From assembly GCA_907163075.1 (NCBI GenBank), contig CAJQTY010000001.1, positions 1,178,001 through 1,242,000 of the forward strand: a DNA stretch of 64,000 nucleotides. Direction: 5' to 3'. Source of the stretch: an uncultured Rhodocyclaceae bacterium (GTDB lineage: Bacteria; Pseudomonadota; Gammaproteobacteria; Burkholderiales; Rhodocyclaceae). Of this stretch, positions 1 through 8,454 are shown piece by piece. Positions within the stretch are counted from its first letter, which is position 1; every line of letters begins with the position of its first letter. The notes below the pieces were generated by a model. It was not told the origin of the DNA. It was given only the letters and a program-made list of their open reading frames with translations, and made no database searches. The translations under genes and the position numbers were made by a program.

Positions 1-2
1 AC

Positions 3-911
3 GCGAATGATGCGGCAGAAGACAGCCTGATGACTTCGATCAAGCTCATGCAACGCGAACTACGGCGATCGGTGGCCGATGTGCGCGAATCCGCCGAAGC
101 CATTGGAAACGCCGCGCAGTCGATGTCCACGGCCGGGGCGCAAGTGGCGAAAAGCTCGAATGCTCAATCCGAAGCGGCGTCGGCGGTCGCGGCGGCAGTC
201 GAGGAGACATCGGTGAGTATTTCCGAGACGGCCGGCAACGCCCGGCTGGCGGACGAAACCGCCAAGCGCGCGCGTGCCGATATCGAGACGACCCTGGCGA
301 CGGTGCGTGAGACGGCCGACAACGTGGACAAGCTTGCCGGCATGATTGATGAGGCGAGCGGCGACATCGCCAGACTGGCGGAGAGTTCGCGCAAGATCGA
401 CGGCATCGTGCAAACCATCAAGGACATTGCCGACCAGACCAACCTGCTGGCCCTGAATGCCGCCATCGAAGCTGCCCGCGCCGGCGAGCAGGGTCGGGGT
501 TTTGCGGTAGTCGCCGACGAAGTGCGCAAGCTGGCCGAGAATACCGCCAAGTCGACCCGCGAAATATCCGCCCTGATTGGCGGCATCCAATCCCAGGTCG
601 ATGCCGCGGTGGCCCGCATGCGAGAAGCCAACGACAATGCCGGCTCCACCCGAACCCGCGTCGTTGCTTCAACCAGCGCGCTGGATGCGGCAAGCGCCGA
701 CACGGGTCGCGTGACCGAGTCCGTGCAGAGCATTGCCGACGCCGTGCGGGAACAGGACGCAGCGGTTCAGCAAGTCGCCCAGCGCGTTGAGCAGATCGCC
801 CGGATGACCGAGGAAAACACCACAGCCGCAAGCAGGGCGGCCGAGACAGCGCGCGAGCTTGACGACTTGTCCGCCAAGTTGCGGGAGGCCGTGAGCCGGT
901 TCCGGGTCTGA
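3..911 (+). CDS. Methyl-accepting chemotaxis protein, C-terminal part (cut by left edge)
   Basis: Cytoplasmic signalling half of a chemoreceptor that controls CheA/CheW. The frame is open to the left edge, and the residues before the first internal ATG (position 30) look like the end of a HAMP linker, so the true start lies outside the window. The strongest motif is the conserved signalling hairpin ([20 protein letters not shown], then [16 protein letters not shown]) at about residues 130-175 counted from that ATG. It is flanked by long Ala/Glu/Arg-rich coiled coil typical of the methylation helices. There is no C-terminal CheR-binding pentapeptide; the protein ends in SRFRV. The ligand domain is not visible, so the stimulus is unknown. 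Confidence 0.95.
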   Translation, partial: ANDAAEDSLMTSIKLMQRELRRSVADVRESAEAIGNAAQSMSTAGAQVAKSSNAQSEAASAVAAAVEETSVSISETAGNARLADETAKRARADIETTLATVRETADNVDKLAGMIDEASGDIARLAESSRKIDGIVQTIKDIADQTNLLALNAAIEAARAGEQGRGFAVVADEVRKLAENTAKSTREISALIGGIQSQVDAAVARMREANDNAGSTRTRVVASTSALDAASADTGRVTESVQSIADAVREQDAAVQQVAQRVEQIARMTEENTTAASRAAETARELDDLSAKLREAVSRFRV

Positions 912-1234
912 TCAAGGAACAGATACCAGGCGCTTTCCGGCCTCGAAAAATTCGTGGCCGGGCGTCGTTTCCGAGTTCCTTACACCCGAGCAGGCGATCA
1001 GGAAGGTGCTCGCCGTTCGGCGCGATGCCGGCGGCTTGTACTGGTAGCCCGCTTCCGCCTCGCCGATGTACTTGCCATGGCCGATGTCGATCTTGCCGCC
1101 GATGGCGAAGGTGGACTTTGCCATGGCGCTGCCGGCGGTGCTGCCGATCAGGATCAGAACCAGGGGCGTTTGATCGGGGCCATGGCCATTTTGCGCATGT
1201 TGCGAAAGTCAGCCAACCGTACCCTTGCCGTCAT
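912..1234 (-). pseudogene. Small secreted protein gene with an apparent frameshift in its signal peptide
   Basis: Translated from the ATG at 1124, the minus strand encodes a 70-residue protein beginning MAKSTFAIGGKIDIGHG. In the same frame just upstream the codons read LVLILIGSTAGSAMA, a textbook signal-peptide core and cleavage site, but no start codon precedes it before a stop. One frame over, ATGs at 1234 and 1198 give a basic N-terminus (MRKMAMAPIKRP) that would join this core if about one base changed near 1160-1166. It therefore looks like one short exported protein of about 95-105 residues broken by an indel, either real or a sequencing error. It follows the histidine kinase gene on the same strand. 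I do not recognise the family. Confidence 0.4.
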
Positions 1235-1246
1235 GCCGAAAGCGCC

Positions 1247-4200
1247 TCACTGCAGCGGCCGCTTACCCCAGCGGGCAAGGACCTGGAACAGCATCACCGG
1301 GTCGATCGGCTTGCTCAGATAATCATTCATCCCGGCATCAAGGCAACTTTGCTGGTGTTCCGCCATGGCATGCGCCGTCATTGCGATGATCGGCAGGGCA
1401 TCCCACTGCGGATTGGCGCGAATGTGCCGGGTGGCTTCGTAACCGTCCATCTCGGGCATCTGCATGTCCATCAGGATCAGGTCGTAGGCTCCCTCGGCGG
1501 CGGCGAGAAGTTCCAGCGCGATGCGGCCGTTCTCGGCGACATCCATGTCCACGCCGATCTCTTCGAGCAGGCCGCCGGCGACCATCTGGTTGATCTCGTT
1601 ATCTTCGACCAGCAGGACCCGCAGCCCGCGCAATGCCGTGGCCAGGCCACGCACCGATGCGGGGCGCTCGTCAACGGCATCAATGCCCAGCGCTTCGCGC
1701 AAGGCGGACCGGGTGACCGGTCTCGGCAGCAGCGTGACGCCGGCACCCCATGCCGATTCGCGTAGGATTTCCGTGGCATGCGACGTGAGCAGGATGCGGG
1801 CGAGGGGCTGCCGGTCCGGGGATGCGAGCTGGCGCAACAGCGCCAGGCCGGGCCCGTCGGGAAGATCCTGGTCGCACAGGATGATCTGATGGCCGTCCTG
1901 ACTGAACATCGCCATGGCTTGCTGCACGCTGGCCGCCCGGTCGGTAGCGAGGCCGATTTGACCGATCAGTTGCGCCAGTGCCGTGCTGGTGCGTTCGTGA
2001 CTTGTGACGAGCAGCACGCGCGCGCCCTGGTACGCCGCCGGGAGCGCCGGGAAGGGGCGGGGTGTCGCGGCCGGCGCGACGGGCCAGGTGAAGTGAAAGC
2101 GCGAGCCACGACCGACCGCGCTCTCCAGTTCGAGGACACCACCAGCCACATCGACCAGGCGCTTGCAGATCGACAGGCCGAGACCCGTACCGCCAAAACG
2201 CCGCGTCATCGATTCGTCGGCCTGGCTAAACGGCGCAAAGATTCTCCCGGCCTGCTCCGCCGTCATGCCAATGCCGGTATCGCTGACCGTCAGATCCAGC
2301 GCCATAGCGCCGTCCTGCATCCCCTGCGCCATCCGGCAGGTGAGCACGACCTCGCCGCTGGCGGTGAACTTCACCGCATTGGAGAGCAGGTTGATCAGCA
2401 CCTGGCCAAGGCGCAGTGCGTCGGAACGCAGTTGTCGCGGTACCGCCCGGTCGACCTCGAAGACCAGTTCCAGCCCCTTTTCAGCCGCCCGTTCGCCATT
2501 CAGCGTGACGAGCTGGTTGAGGACGTCATCGAATTCGAAGTCCGCCTGCTCCAGGGTCAGCTTGCCGGCTTCGATTTTGGAGAAGTCCAGAATGTCGTTG
2601 ATGATCCCGAGCAGTCCGAGCGCCGAGCGATGGATTTTCTCGACATATTCGCGTTGCTGGGCGCTCAGCCCGCTGCCCAGGGTCAGGTGGGCCAGACCGA
2701 TGATGGCGTTCATCGGCGTGCGGATCTCGTGGCTCATGTTGGCGAGGAAGGCCGATCGGGCGGCCACCGCCGCTTCGGCGGCTTCCTTGGCCTGCAACAG
2801 GGCATCCTCCGCGCGCTTGCGCTCGGTGATGTCCGCGGACCAGCCAAACACGGCATCGCGACGACTGTCGAACGTACCCTGGCTGAGCGTGATGCTGGCC
2901 CAGAAGGTGCTGCCGTCGCCGCGGCGCATCGGCTCGGCATCGGCGTGGGCGTGGCCGTCGCGCTGCAGGGCCAGAATCAAGGCGGCGCGCGTCTCGGGAT
3001 GCACATAGAGCGCGTGGTCATTCTCGGTGCTCAGGCCGTACAACGCGTATGCCCTCTGGTTGTGGAACAGCACCTCGCCATCCACATCGGTGACGATGAC
3101 CGCGCCGGGCGCCGACTCGAGCAGGTTGAGGAGTTGTTGTTCACGCAGCTTGAGATCTTCGTGATGGGCGACCTCCTGGCTGACGTCAAGCCAGTATCCG
3201 GTCCATACGGCGCCCTGCAATTCGTCCGCATGGCGCGCCGACATGCGTATCCAGCGCTCGCCGCCAGCCTGGATGACCCGGTAATCGATCGACAGCGGCT
3301 GGCCGTTGCGCGCGGCCTTGAGCAACACCCGGATCAAGGCACGCTTGTCCTGCGGGTGCACCTGCCGCAGATGACAGCGCCAGTCGGCAAGCAACTCATC
3401 GCTGCTCAAGCCGAGCACTTCCCGGGCCGGATGCCCGACAAACAGGAAGCCGGGTTCGCCTTGCCGCGCCGGCGGATGCAGGAACTGGAAGACGGCGCAG
3501 GGCAGCGACTCGCTCATGCGCAGCAGCCGTGCATGCGAGGCTTCGGTGACGGCACGCAACTCGCCGTCGCGCGCCGTGCGCATCCGTTCGTTGGCGAGAC
3601 GCCAGCGCTCGCGACGCCGCCAGACGAACATGCCGAATGCGCCAGCGAGCAGGATACCGGCGGCCAGCCGCACGGCCGGTGCCCATTCGTTGGCGTACGT
3701 GCGCTCACGCAACAGGAGGAGTCGCCAGCCACGGCCCTCGTTGTCCCAGTCCAGCTTCTCTTCGGAAACGATATAGCGCCGGCCGCCGATGCTGCCGGCG
3801 CCCGGCGTGAGGCTGGCGGGCAGCGACTCGGGACGTCCTTTGGCGAACAACTTGCCGAATTGCTGGCTTTTACGCAAGGCCACTTCCTGCTCGCCGGACA
3901 AGGGCTCGGCGAGCTTGAACAGCCACTCCTTGCGGTTGGTGGCGTAAACCAGCCCGTCCGGAGAGAGCAGCATGACCGGATCGCCCTGTGCCTGGAGCAG
4001 GCGATCGACGTCTTCCAGGCCGGTCCGCACCACCACGCTGCCCAGCACCCTGGAGTCCTCCGAAACATCGGCGCGGACAGGTGCGGCAAGGTAGATGCCG
4101 CGCACCCCCGAGCTACGCCCCATCACCGGGTCCCGGCTGGTCAGTCCGGCCAGGGTCCGGGCCACGAACGGCCGGGCCGAGCGGTCGGTGCCGACGCCGT

Positions 4201-4624
4201 GGTGAGAACCCTCGTCGTCGACATAAGCGACCGTCACACCATGTTCATCGACGACCTGCATGTTGTCGAGCTTGAAGTGCCGGATCACCGCCCCGAAGTC
4301 CTGATACAAGGCCGACCGGGGATGCGGCCGCTCCCCGCTCACCAGCACGTCCTTGACCAGCGGGTGGATCAATCCCTGCGTGATCAGCGCGCCGAGCAGG
4401 CCACCGTGGCTGCGATCGACCTGTTCGGCGAGTTGCTGGTTGGCCTTGGCCAGATCCTGGGCTTGCCGGAACAGGGTGTCGCGACGGAGCAACGCGGCCG
4501 AGAGCACGGCCATCGCGAGCAGGACGATAACCAGGATCAGCCAGGTTCCGGTCGAAATCAACGGAACGGCCCGAACCAGGTCGGTCTGAGACGGTCGCCC
4601 GGGTGGCAGCGAATCTTTTGTCAC
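1247..4624 (-). CDS. Membrane-bound hybrid sensor histidine kinase/response regulator
   Basis: Two-component sensor of 1125 residues. Order: TM segment (about 26-46), periplasmic double-Cache-like sensor domain (about 50-310), second TM (about 316-335), two PAS domains (about 370-480 and 495-605), HisKA with phospho-acceptor His632 in [10 protein letters not shown], HATPase_c (N box near 745-750, DTGIGM at 782-787, GGTGLGLS at 811-818), then two receiver domains (about 868-980 and 1001-1118). The second receiver has a full set of catalytic residues (E1007/D1008, D1053, K1105). The first keeps Asp918 but has Thr-Ser where the acidic pair should be and Arg for the conserved Lys, so it is probably a pseudo-receiver. 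No HPt domain or partner regulator is encoded nearby. The signal is unknown. Confidence 0.93.
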   Translation of the reverse strand: MTKDSLPPGRPSQTDLVRAVPLISTGTWLILVIVLLAMAVLSAALLRRDTLFRQAQDLAKANQQLAEQVDRSHGGLLGALITQGLIHPLVKDVLVSGERPHPRSALYQDFGAVIRHFKLDNMQVVDEHGVTVAYVDDEGSHHGVGTDRSARPFVARTLAGLTSRDPVMGRSSGVRGIYLAAPVRADVSEDSRVLGSVVVRTGLEDVDRLLQAQGDPVMLLSPDGLVYATNRKEWLFKLAEPLSGEQEVALRKSQQFGKLFAKGRPESLPASLTPGAGSIGGRRYIVSEEKLDWDNEGRGWRLLLLRERTYANEWAPAVRLAAGILLAGAFGMFVWRRRERWRLANERMRTARDGELRAVTEASHARLLRMSESLPCAVFQFLHPPARQGEPGFLFVGHPAREVLGLSSDELLADWRCHLRQVHPQDKRALIRVLLKAARNGQPLSIDYRVIQAGGERWIRMSARHADELQGAVWTGYWLDVSQEVAHHEDLKLREQQLLNLLESAPGAVIVTDVDGEVLFHNQRAYALYGLSTENDHALYVHPETRAALILALQRDGHAHADAEPMRRGDGSTFWASITLSQGTFDSRRDAVFGWSADITERKRAEDALLQAKEAAEAAVAARSAFLANMSHEIRTPMNAIIGLAHLTLGSGLSAQQREYVEKIHRSALGLLGIINDILDFSKIEAGKLTLEQADFEFDDVLNQLVTLNGERAAEKGLELVFEVDRAVPRQLRSDALRLGQVLINLLSNAVKFTASGEVVLTCRMAQGMQDGAMALDLTVSDTGIGMTAEQAGRIFAPFSQADESMTRRFGGTGLGLSICKRLVDVAGGVLELESAVGRGSRFHFTWPVAPAATPRPFPALPAAYQGARVLLVTSHERTSTALAQLIGQIGLATDRAASVQQAMAMFSQDGHQIILCDQDLPDGPGLALLRQLASPDRQPLARILLTSHATEILRESAWGAGVTLLPRPVTRSALREALGIDAVDERPASVRGLATALRGLRVLLVEDNEINQMVAGGLLEEIGVDMDVAENGRIALELLAAAEGAYDLILMDMQMPEMDGYEATRHIRANPQWDALPIIAMTAHAMAEHQQSCLDAGMNDYLSKPIDPVMLFQVLARWGKRPLQ

Positions 4625-4917
4625 CGCTCAGAAACCCCGGTCACACCATCCAAATTGGTTCCATACCATTTCAGCAAACTCCTGCAGAGGGCACTTTCGG
4701 GAACTATTGGACGTGCATGCCTGCTTGCTGACCTGCCAACGCCAAGTTATTACACATTGTCACAGCAACGAGCAGATTTTTCCACTACCCGGCCGCACCG
4801 CGGACGAAGTATTACGGCGAAAAAGCTTGCCGCACCGGCTTGCCAGATGAATAATCAAACCCGCCAGAAACCGGGGAGAACTGAACTTTTCACCGGCAAC
4901 GAGACAATTGCTTAAAA

Positions 4918-5124
4918 ATGCAGCCAAATACGCATTCTTTCCCGCCGCCGAAGACGCGGTGGAGAGCCCCAAAACACATCCCGGCCAAGGTGATACGTGC
5001 GCTGTCGGACGAGGAAATCCCCTGGTAGGTCGAGGGCACGCAGACCTATCAGGATCTGACCCGGCGCTGCCTGGCGGGCATGGTCGAATGCGAACCGGTG
5101 GCCGAGATGGAAGCCGACCGCTAG
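4918..5124 (+). pseudogene. Possible remnant of a 68-codon gene, interrupted by TAG
   Basis: From ATG 4918 the frame reads plausible protein (PAKVIRALSDEEIPW), hits an in-frame TAG at 5026, and continues without further stops (VEGTQTYQDLTRRCLAG) to TAG at 5122. The acidic C-terminal part has natural-looking composition. I do not recognise a family. This could equally be chance open frame in GC-rich DNA. Confidence 0.25.
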
Positions 5125-5149
5125 GAAAACGCTGATTAAATGAGAAATA

Positions 5150-5219
5150 GTCATTCCGGCGAACGCAGGAATCCATAAAAATCAACGAGTTGGACACCGG
5201 CTTCCGCCGGTGTGACGAA
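5150..5219. repeat. Dispersed repeat with terminal inverted arms
   Basis: The unit starts GTCATTCCGGCGAACGC and ends CCGGTGTGAC, with GTCA/TGAC at its tips and internal stem arms (CACCGGCTTCCGCCGGTG). When translated, this repeat type yields the familiar spurious peptide with HRRKPVSN and DSCVRRND, seen in many proteobacterial intergenic regions. It is a REP/dRS-like element, not a gene. Confidence 0.6.
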
Positions 5220-5278
5220 TAAATCAGCGCCTCGCTAACGTGGTGTTGCACGCGGTCTGGAACTTACGCAATCAACCG

Positions 5279-5352
5279 GTAGGGCCGAAAAGCGCAGCGC
5301 CTTCCGCCATATAAGCCGCGCGGCGGATAACGCTACGCTCATCCGCCGTACG
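5279..5352. repeat. REP-like inverted repeat pair
   Basis: Two about 30-base halves face each other: GTAGGGCCGAAAAGCGCAGC... and ...ACGCTCATCCGCCGTAC. The first half matches the reverse complement of the second at most positions, giving a long imperfect hairpin with GGCGGA/TCCGCC cores. The arrangement resembles a BIME-type doublet of palindromic units. Confidence 0.55.
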
Positions 5353-5412
5353 CAGGTTAAAGCCGAACCGGCGTACCTTTCAAATAAGCGTCATCAAGAT
5401 TGCATCACTACA

Positions 5413-6099
5413 TTAGGCGACTTCTTCGATCGTACCGGCGTGCATGCGCAGCCGGCGGCCGCAGCGCGCGGCTATTTCCTCGTCATGGGTGACCAGGATC
5501 AGCGTCGTGCCGCTCTCGGCGTTGATGGCGAACATCAGTTCGATGATCTGGTGGCCGGTCGCCGCGTCGAGGTTGCCGGTCGGTTCGTCGGCCAGCACCA
5601 GCCGGGGTCTGGGCGCGAAGGCACGGGCCAGCGCGACGCGTTGCTGCTCGCCGCCGGACAGATGCTTGGGGTAATGGCGCAGACGGTGCGCCAGCCCGAC
5701 ACGATCGAGCCAGAACTCCGCCTCCGCTCGCGCATTGGGCGCACCCGCCAGTTCGAGCGGCAGCATCACGTTCTCGATGGCATTGAGCGACGGCAGCAAC
5801 TGAAACGACTGGAAGACAAAGCCGAGCAGGCGGCCGCGCAAGACGGCGCGGGCATCCTCGTCGAGTTGGGCAAGCGGCTCGCCGGCCAGCGCGACCGTAC
5901 CGCTGCTCGGCAGATCGAGGCCGGCCAGCAGGCCGAGCAAGGTCGACTTGCCCGAGCCGGAGGCGCCGACAATCGCCACGGTTTCGCCCGCCGCGACGGC
6001 AAATGAATTCTCGTGCAGAATGGTCAGCGGCTCGCCGCCGTTATCGACGCGTTTGCTCAGCCCGCTGACTTCGACCACTTTTGAGGTTTCCCGACTCAT
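5413..6099 (-). CDS. ybbA: ABC transporter ATP-binding protein, YbbA/LolD type
   Basis: ATPase subunit of a MacB/LolD-class transporter, 228 residues, the same length as E. coli YbbA. Walker A is GASGSGKS (45-52), the signature LSGGEQQRVALARA and Walker B LVLADEP with GNLD follow. In E. coli ybbA lies divergent from tesA and is followed by the large permease gene ybbP. Here the tesA side is conserved, but no FtsX-like permease follows; the next 790 bases are a repeat-bearing spacer. Its ATG overlaps the tesA ATG on the opposite strand in a shared CATG, so each promoter must lie inside the other gene. It may be an orphan, or it may serve a permease encoded elsewhere. Confidence 0.92.
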   Translation of the reverse strand: MSRETSKVVEVSGLSKRVDNGGEPLTILHENSFAVAAGETVAIVGASGSGKSTLLGLLAGLDLPSSGTVALAGEPLAQLDEDARAVLRGRLLGFVFQSFQLLPSLNAIENVMLPLELAGAPNARAEAEFWLDRVGLAHRLRHYPKHLSGGEQQRVALARAFAPRPRLVLADEPTGNLDAATGHQIIELMFAINAESGTTLILVTHDEEIAARCGRRLRMHAGTIEEVA

Positions 6100-6721
6100 G
6101 TTTCGCTTTCAATCAACCTGCACCCGAATTTTGCTGCTCCTCGGCCTCGCGCTTCTTGCCCCGGCCGCACAAGCCGCCCGCACCATCCTCGTTTTCGGCG
6201 ACTCGCTATCGGCCGGCTACGGCATCCGCCAGGACGCCGCGTGGCCGGCACTCCTTTCACAACGCCTGCGCGCCAGGCAACTCGATTATAACGTCGTCAA
6301 CGCCAGCATCTCGGGGGAAACGAGCAGTGGCGGACGTAGCCGGCTCGACGCGGCACTAGAAAAGCACGCGCCGCACATCGTGATCATCGCGCTCGGCGCC
6401 AACGACGGTCTGCGCGGACTGCCGATCGCGACCCTGCGCGACAACCTGACCGCCATGACCAGTCGCGCGCAGCAGCGGAAAGCACGCGTGCTGATCGTCG
6501 GCCAGCGCCTGCCGCCGAACTATGGCGCCTATGCGCTGCAATTCCACGAGGCCTTCGCCGACGTCGCCAGGGCACGCAAAGTGGCGCTGGTGGACTTCCT
6601 GCTCGACGGCATTGCCGAACAGCCGCAACTGTTCCAGGCCGACAACCTGCATCCGACCGCCGCCGCGCAGCCACGCCTGCTCGACAATGTCTGGCGAGGC
6701 CTGGAGCCACTGTTAAAATAG
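6098..6721 (+). CDS. tesA: Arylesterase / multifunctional acyl-CoA thioesterase I (GDSL hydrolase)
   Basis: Periplasmic SGNH hydrolase that cleaves aryl esters, acyl-CoA thioesters and lysophospholipids. The start at 6098 gives 207 residues (E. coli TesA precursor 208) and a good signal peptide (ILLLLGLALLAPAAQA, cleavage near residue 26). Block I is FGDSLSAGYG with nucleophile Ser36, block II Gly lies in GETSSGG, block III is GANDG, and the Asp/His pair is in DNLHPTA. Longer frames upstream run through ybbA antisense and are rejected. mnmH follows 5 bases downstream, so the two are probably co-transcribed. Confidence 0.95.
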   Translation: MFRFQSTCTRILLLLGLALLAPAAQAARTILVFGDSLSAGYGIRQDAAWPALLSQRLRARQLDYNVVNASISGETSSGGRSRLDAALEKHAPHIVIIALGANDGLRGLPIATLRDNLTAMTSRAQQRKARVLIVGQRLPPNYGAYALQFHEAFADVARARKVALVDFLLDGIAEQPQLFQADNLHPTAAAQPRLLDNVWRGLEPLLK

Positions 6722-6726
6722 CCGTC

Positions 6727-7779
6727 ATGAGAAATGGCATCACCCGCGTCGAGCGCATCGAAGACTACCGTCTGTTCGACGAAATCATCGACGTACGCAC
6801 GCCCGCCGAATTTGCCGAAGACCACATTCCCGGTTCGATCAATTGCCCAGTGCTCGACAATCCGCAACGGATCGAGGTCGGCACGCTTTACAAGCAGCAC
6901 TCGCCGTTTGCGGCGAAGCGGCTTGGCGCCGCCTACGTCGCCGAGAACATCGCCCACCACTTGCGCCAGACCTTCCATGAGCGGCCGAACGACTGGCGGC
7001 CGCTGATCGTCTGCTGGCGCGGCGGACAGCGCAGCGGCGCGATGACGCTGATTTTCCGCCGCGTCGGCTGGGACGCCCAGCAACTGCAGGGCGGGTACAA
7101 GGCGTATCGCAAGCAGGTCGTCGACCTGCTTGCCGAACGGCCGCGCCGGATGGCTTTCAAAGTCATCTGCGGCGCCACCGGCAGCGGCAAGAGCCGCTTG
7201 CTCCAGGCCCTGGTGCGACTGGGGGAACAGGTGCTCGATCTCGAGGAACTGGCTTGCCACAAGGGATCGGTGCTCGGCGCCCTGCCCAATTCGCCGCAGC
7301 CCTCGCAAAAGATGTTCGAGAGCGCGCTGCTTGCCGTGGTGCAGGGTTTTGACCCGGCACGCCCGGTTTATGTCGAGGCCGAAAGCCGCAAGATCGGCAG
7401 CATCCACTTGCCGGATGCGCTGCTCGAAACCATGCGCGCCGGCACCTGCATCAATATCGAGGCGACCTTCGAAGCCCGCGTTGAATTCCTGCTGCGCGAC
7501 TACGATTACTTCCTGAACGCGCCCGAGTGGTTCAATTCGCGGCTCGACGTACTGAGCAATCTGCAGAGCAACGCAACTATTCAGCGCTGGCAGGGTCATG
7601 CCAACGATGCGCGCTGGAAAACACTGGTTCGCGAACTGCTCGAACTGCACTACGATCCGCTCTATCGCCGTTCGCAGAACCGCAATTTCACGGAGTTCAA
7701 CACCTCGGAAAACTTTTCCACCAGCGACCTGACGCCGGCCGGCATCGAACGGCTGGCCCGACAAATCGCCGACAACTGA
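6727..7779 (+). CDS. mnmH: tRNA 2-selenouridine synthase
   Basis: Replaces sulfur in 2-thiouridine at the wobble position of certain tRNAs with selenium, via a geranylated intermediate. The N-terminal rhodanese domain (about 15-130) has catalytic Cys96 in IVCWRGGQRSG. A P-loop follows (GATGSGKS, 149-156) with the rest of the NTPase domain to residue 350 (E. coli 364). Function depends on selenophosphate from SelD, which is not in this window. The gene sits close behind tesA and just ahead of an OsmC-family gene. Confidence 0.93.
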   Translation: MRNGITRVERIEDYRLFDEIIDVRTPAEFAEDHIPGSINCPVLDNPQRIEVGTLYKQHSPFAAKRLGAAYVAENIAHHLRQTFHERPNDWRPLIVCWRGGQRSGAMTLIFRRVGWDAQQLQGGYKAYRKQVVDLLAERPRRMAFKVICGATGSGKSRLLQALVRLGEQVLDLEELACHKGSVLGALPNSPQPSQKMFESALLAVVQGFDPARPVYVEAESRKIGSIHLPDALLETMRAGTCINIEATFEARVEFLLRDYDYFLNAPEWFNSRLDVLSNLQSNATIQRWQGHANDARWKTLVRELLELHYDPLYRRSQNRNFTEFNTSENFSTSDLTPAGIERLARQIADN

Positions 7780-7797
7780 CCAACGGAAGGCAAGGAC

Positions 7798-8223
7798 ATG
7801 GAAAACCACAAGCACCCGACCACACTCAACGTCAGTGAAAACGGTCAAGGCCGTTACCAGCAGACGGTGCGTGTCGGCCGGCACGTAGTGATCGCCGATG
7901 AACCTGTCGCCGCTGGCGGTGCCGACGCCGGTCTGGCGCCCTTCGACTTTCTGCTCGCAGCGCTCGGGGCGTGCACCTCGATGACGCTGCGCATGTACGC
8001 CGAGCGGAAGAATCTGCCGGTCACCCGCATCAGCGTCGACTTGACACACCAAAAAATCGACGTGGACGGCGGCGGCAAGGTCGATCGCATCGGGCGCACG
8101 ATCACCGTCGAGGGCGAACTGAGCGCTGCGCAGCGCGAGCGCCTGCTCGAAATCGCCAACAAGTGTCCGATGTATCGCACGCTCCGTTCCGACATCCGGA
8201 TCGACAGCACTATCGCCGAATGA
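7798..8223 (+). CDS. OsmC/Ohr-family peroxiredoxin-like protein
   Basis: Small cytosolic thiol protein of 141 residues. The two family cysteines are present: Cys59 in LGACTSMTL and Cys123 in NKCPMYRTL. This spacing fits the YhfA-like OsmC branch, whose members reduce organic hydroperoxides or have unknown substrates. A purine-rich ribosome site (GGAAGGCAAGG) precedes the ATG, and the 18-base gap to mnmH suggests one operon. The particular substrate cannot be told from sequence. Confidence 0.88.
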   Translation: MENHKHPTTLNVSENGQGRYQQTVRVGRHVVIADEPVAAGGADAGLAPFDFLLAALGACTSMTLRMYAERKNLPVTRISVDLTHQKIDVDGGGKVDRIGRTITVEGELSAAQRERLLEIANKCPMYRTLRSDIRIDSTIAE

Positions 8224-8454
8224 AGCCCGACCGCGGCTCGCCTGGCACGCCCCCCGCTGCGCTGCACAAAGTTCAGCCGGCGGCGGCTTTCAACTGCCCT
8301 GTGCATCGCCGCGTCAAACACTTGCGAGGCGTCCCGAGCACCTTAAAAAAACCGACATTAGCGGTATTTCATCACGAATAATAGGGGTATTCTGTGCTAA
8401 CGTCCCGCACTGCACCATTACCCCCCGGCAATCTCACCAGCAGAGTGAACGACA
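8224..8454. promoter_or_regulatory. Promoter-bearing spacer before the Pat-type gene
   Basis: No gene seen. The AT-rich stretch at about 8340-8400 (around ATTTCATCACGAATAATAG) is the likeliest place for the promoter of the downstream acetyltransferase gene, but I cannot assign clear -35/-10 hexamers. Confidence 0.3.

Larger units (their letters stand above)
4625..5412. other. Decayed intergenic spacer with repeats, no intact gene
   Basis: Nearly 790 bases separate the kinase gene from ybbA. It contains a short coding remnant interrupted by an amber codon (4918-5124) and two repeat units with dyad symmetry (5150-5219 and 5279-5352). The stretch 4625-4917 should hold the kinase promoter, but I see no convincing promoter hexamers or other genes in it. 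Confidence 0.6.

Noticed and set aside
1778-4915. 1045-codon plus-strand open frame
   Set aside because: Antisense shadow of the hybrid kinase; high GC removes stops. The product has no domain features.
4760-5251. 163-codon minus-strand frame with HRRKPVSN and DSCVRRND
   Set aside because: This peptide is the well-known translation of a dispersed repeat, not a protein.
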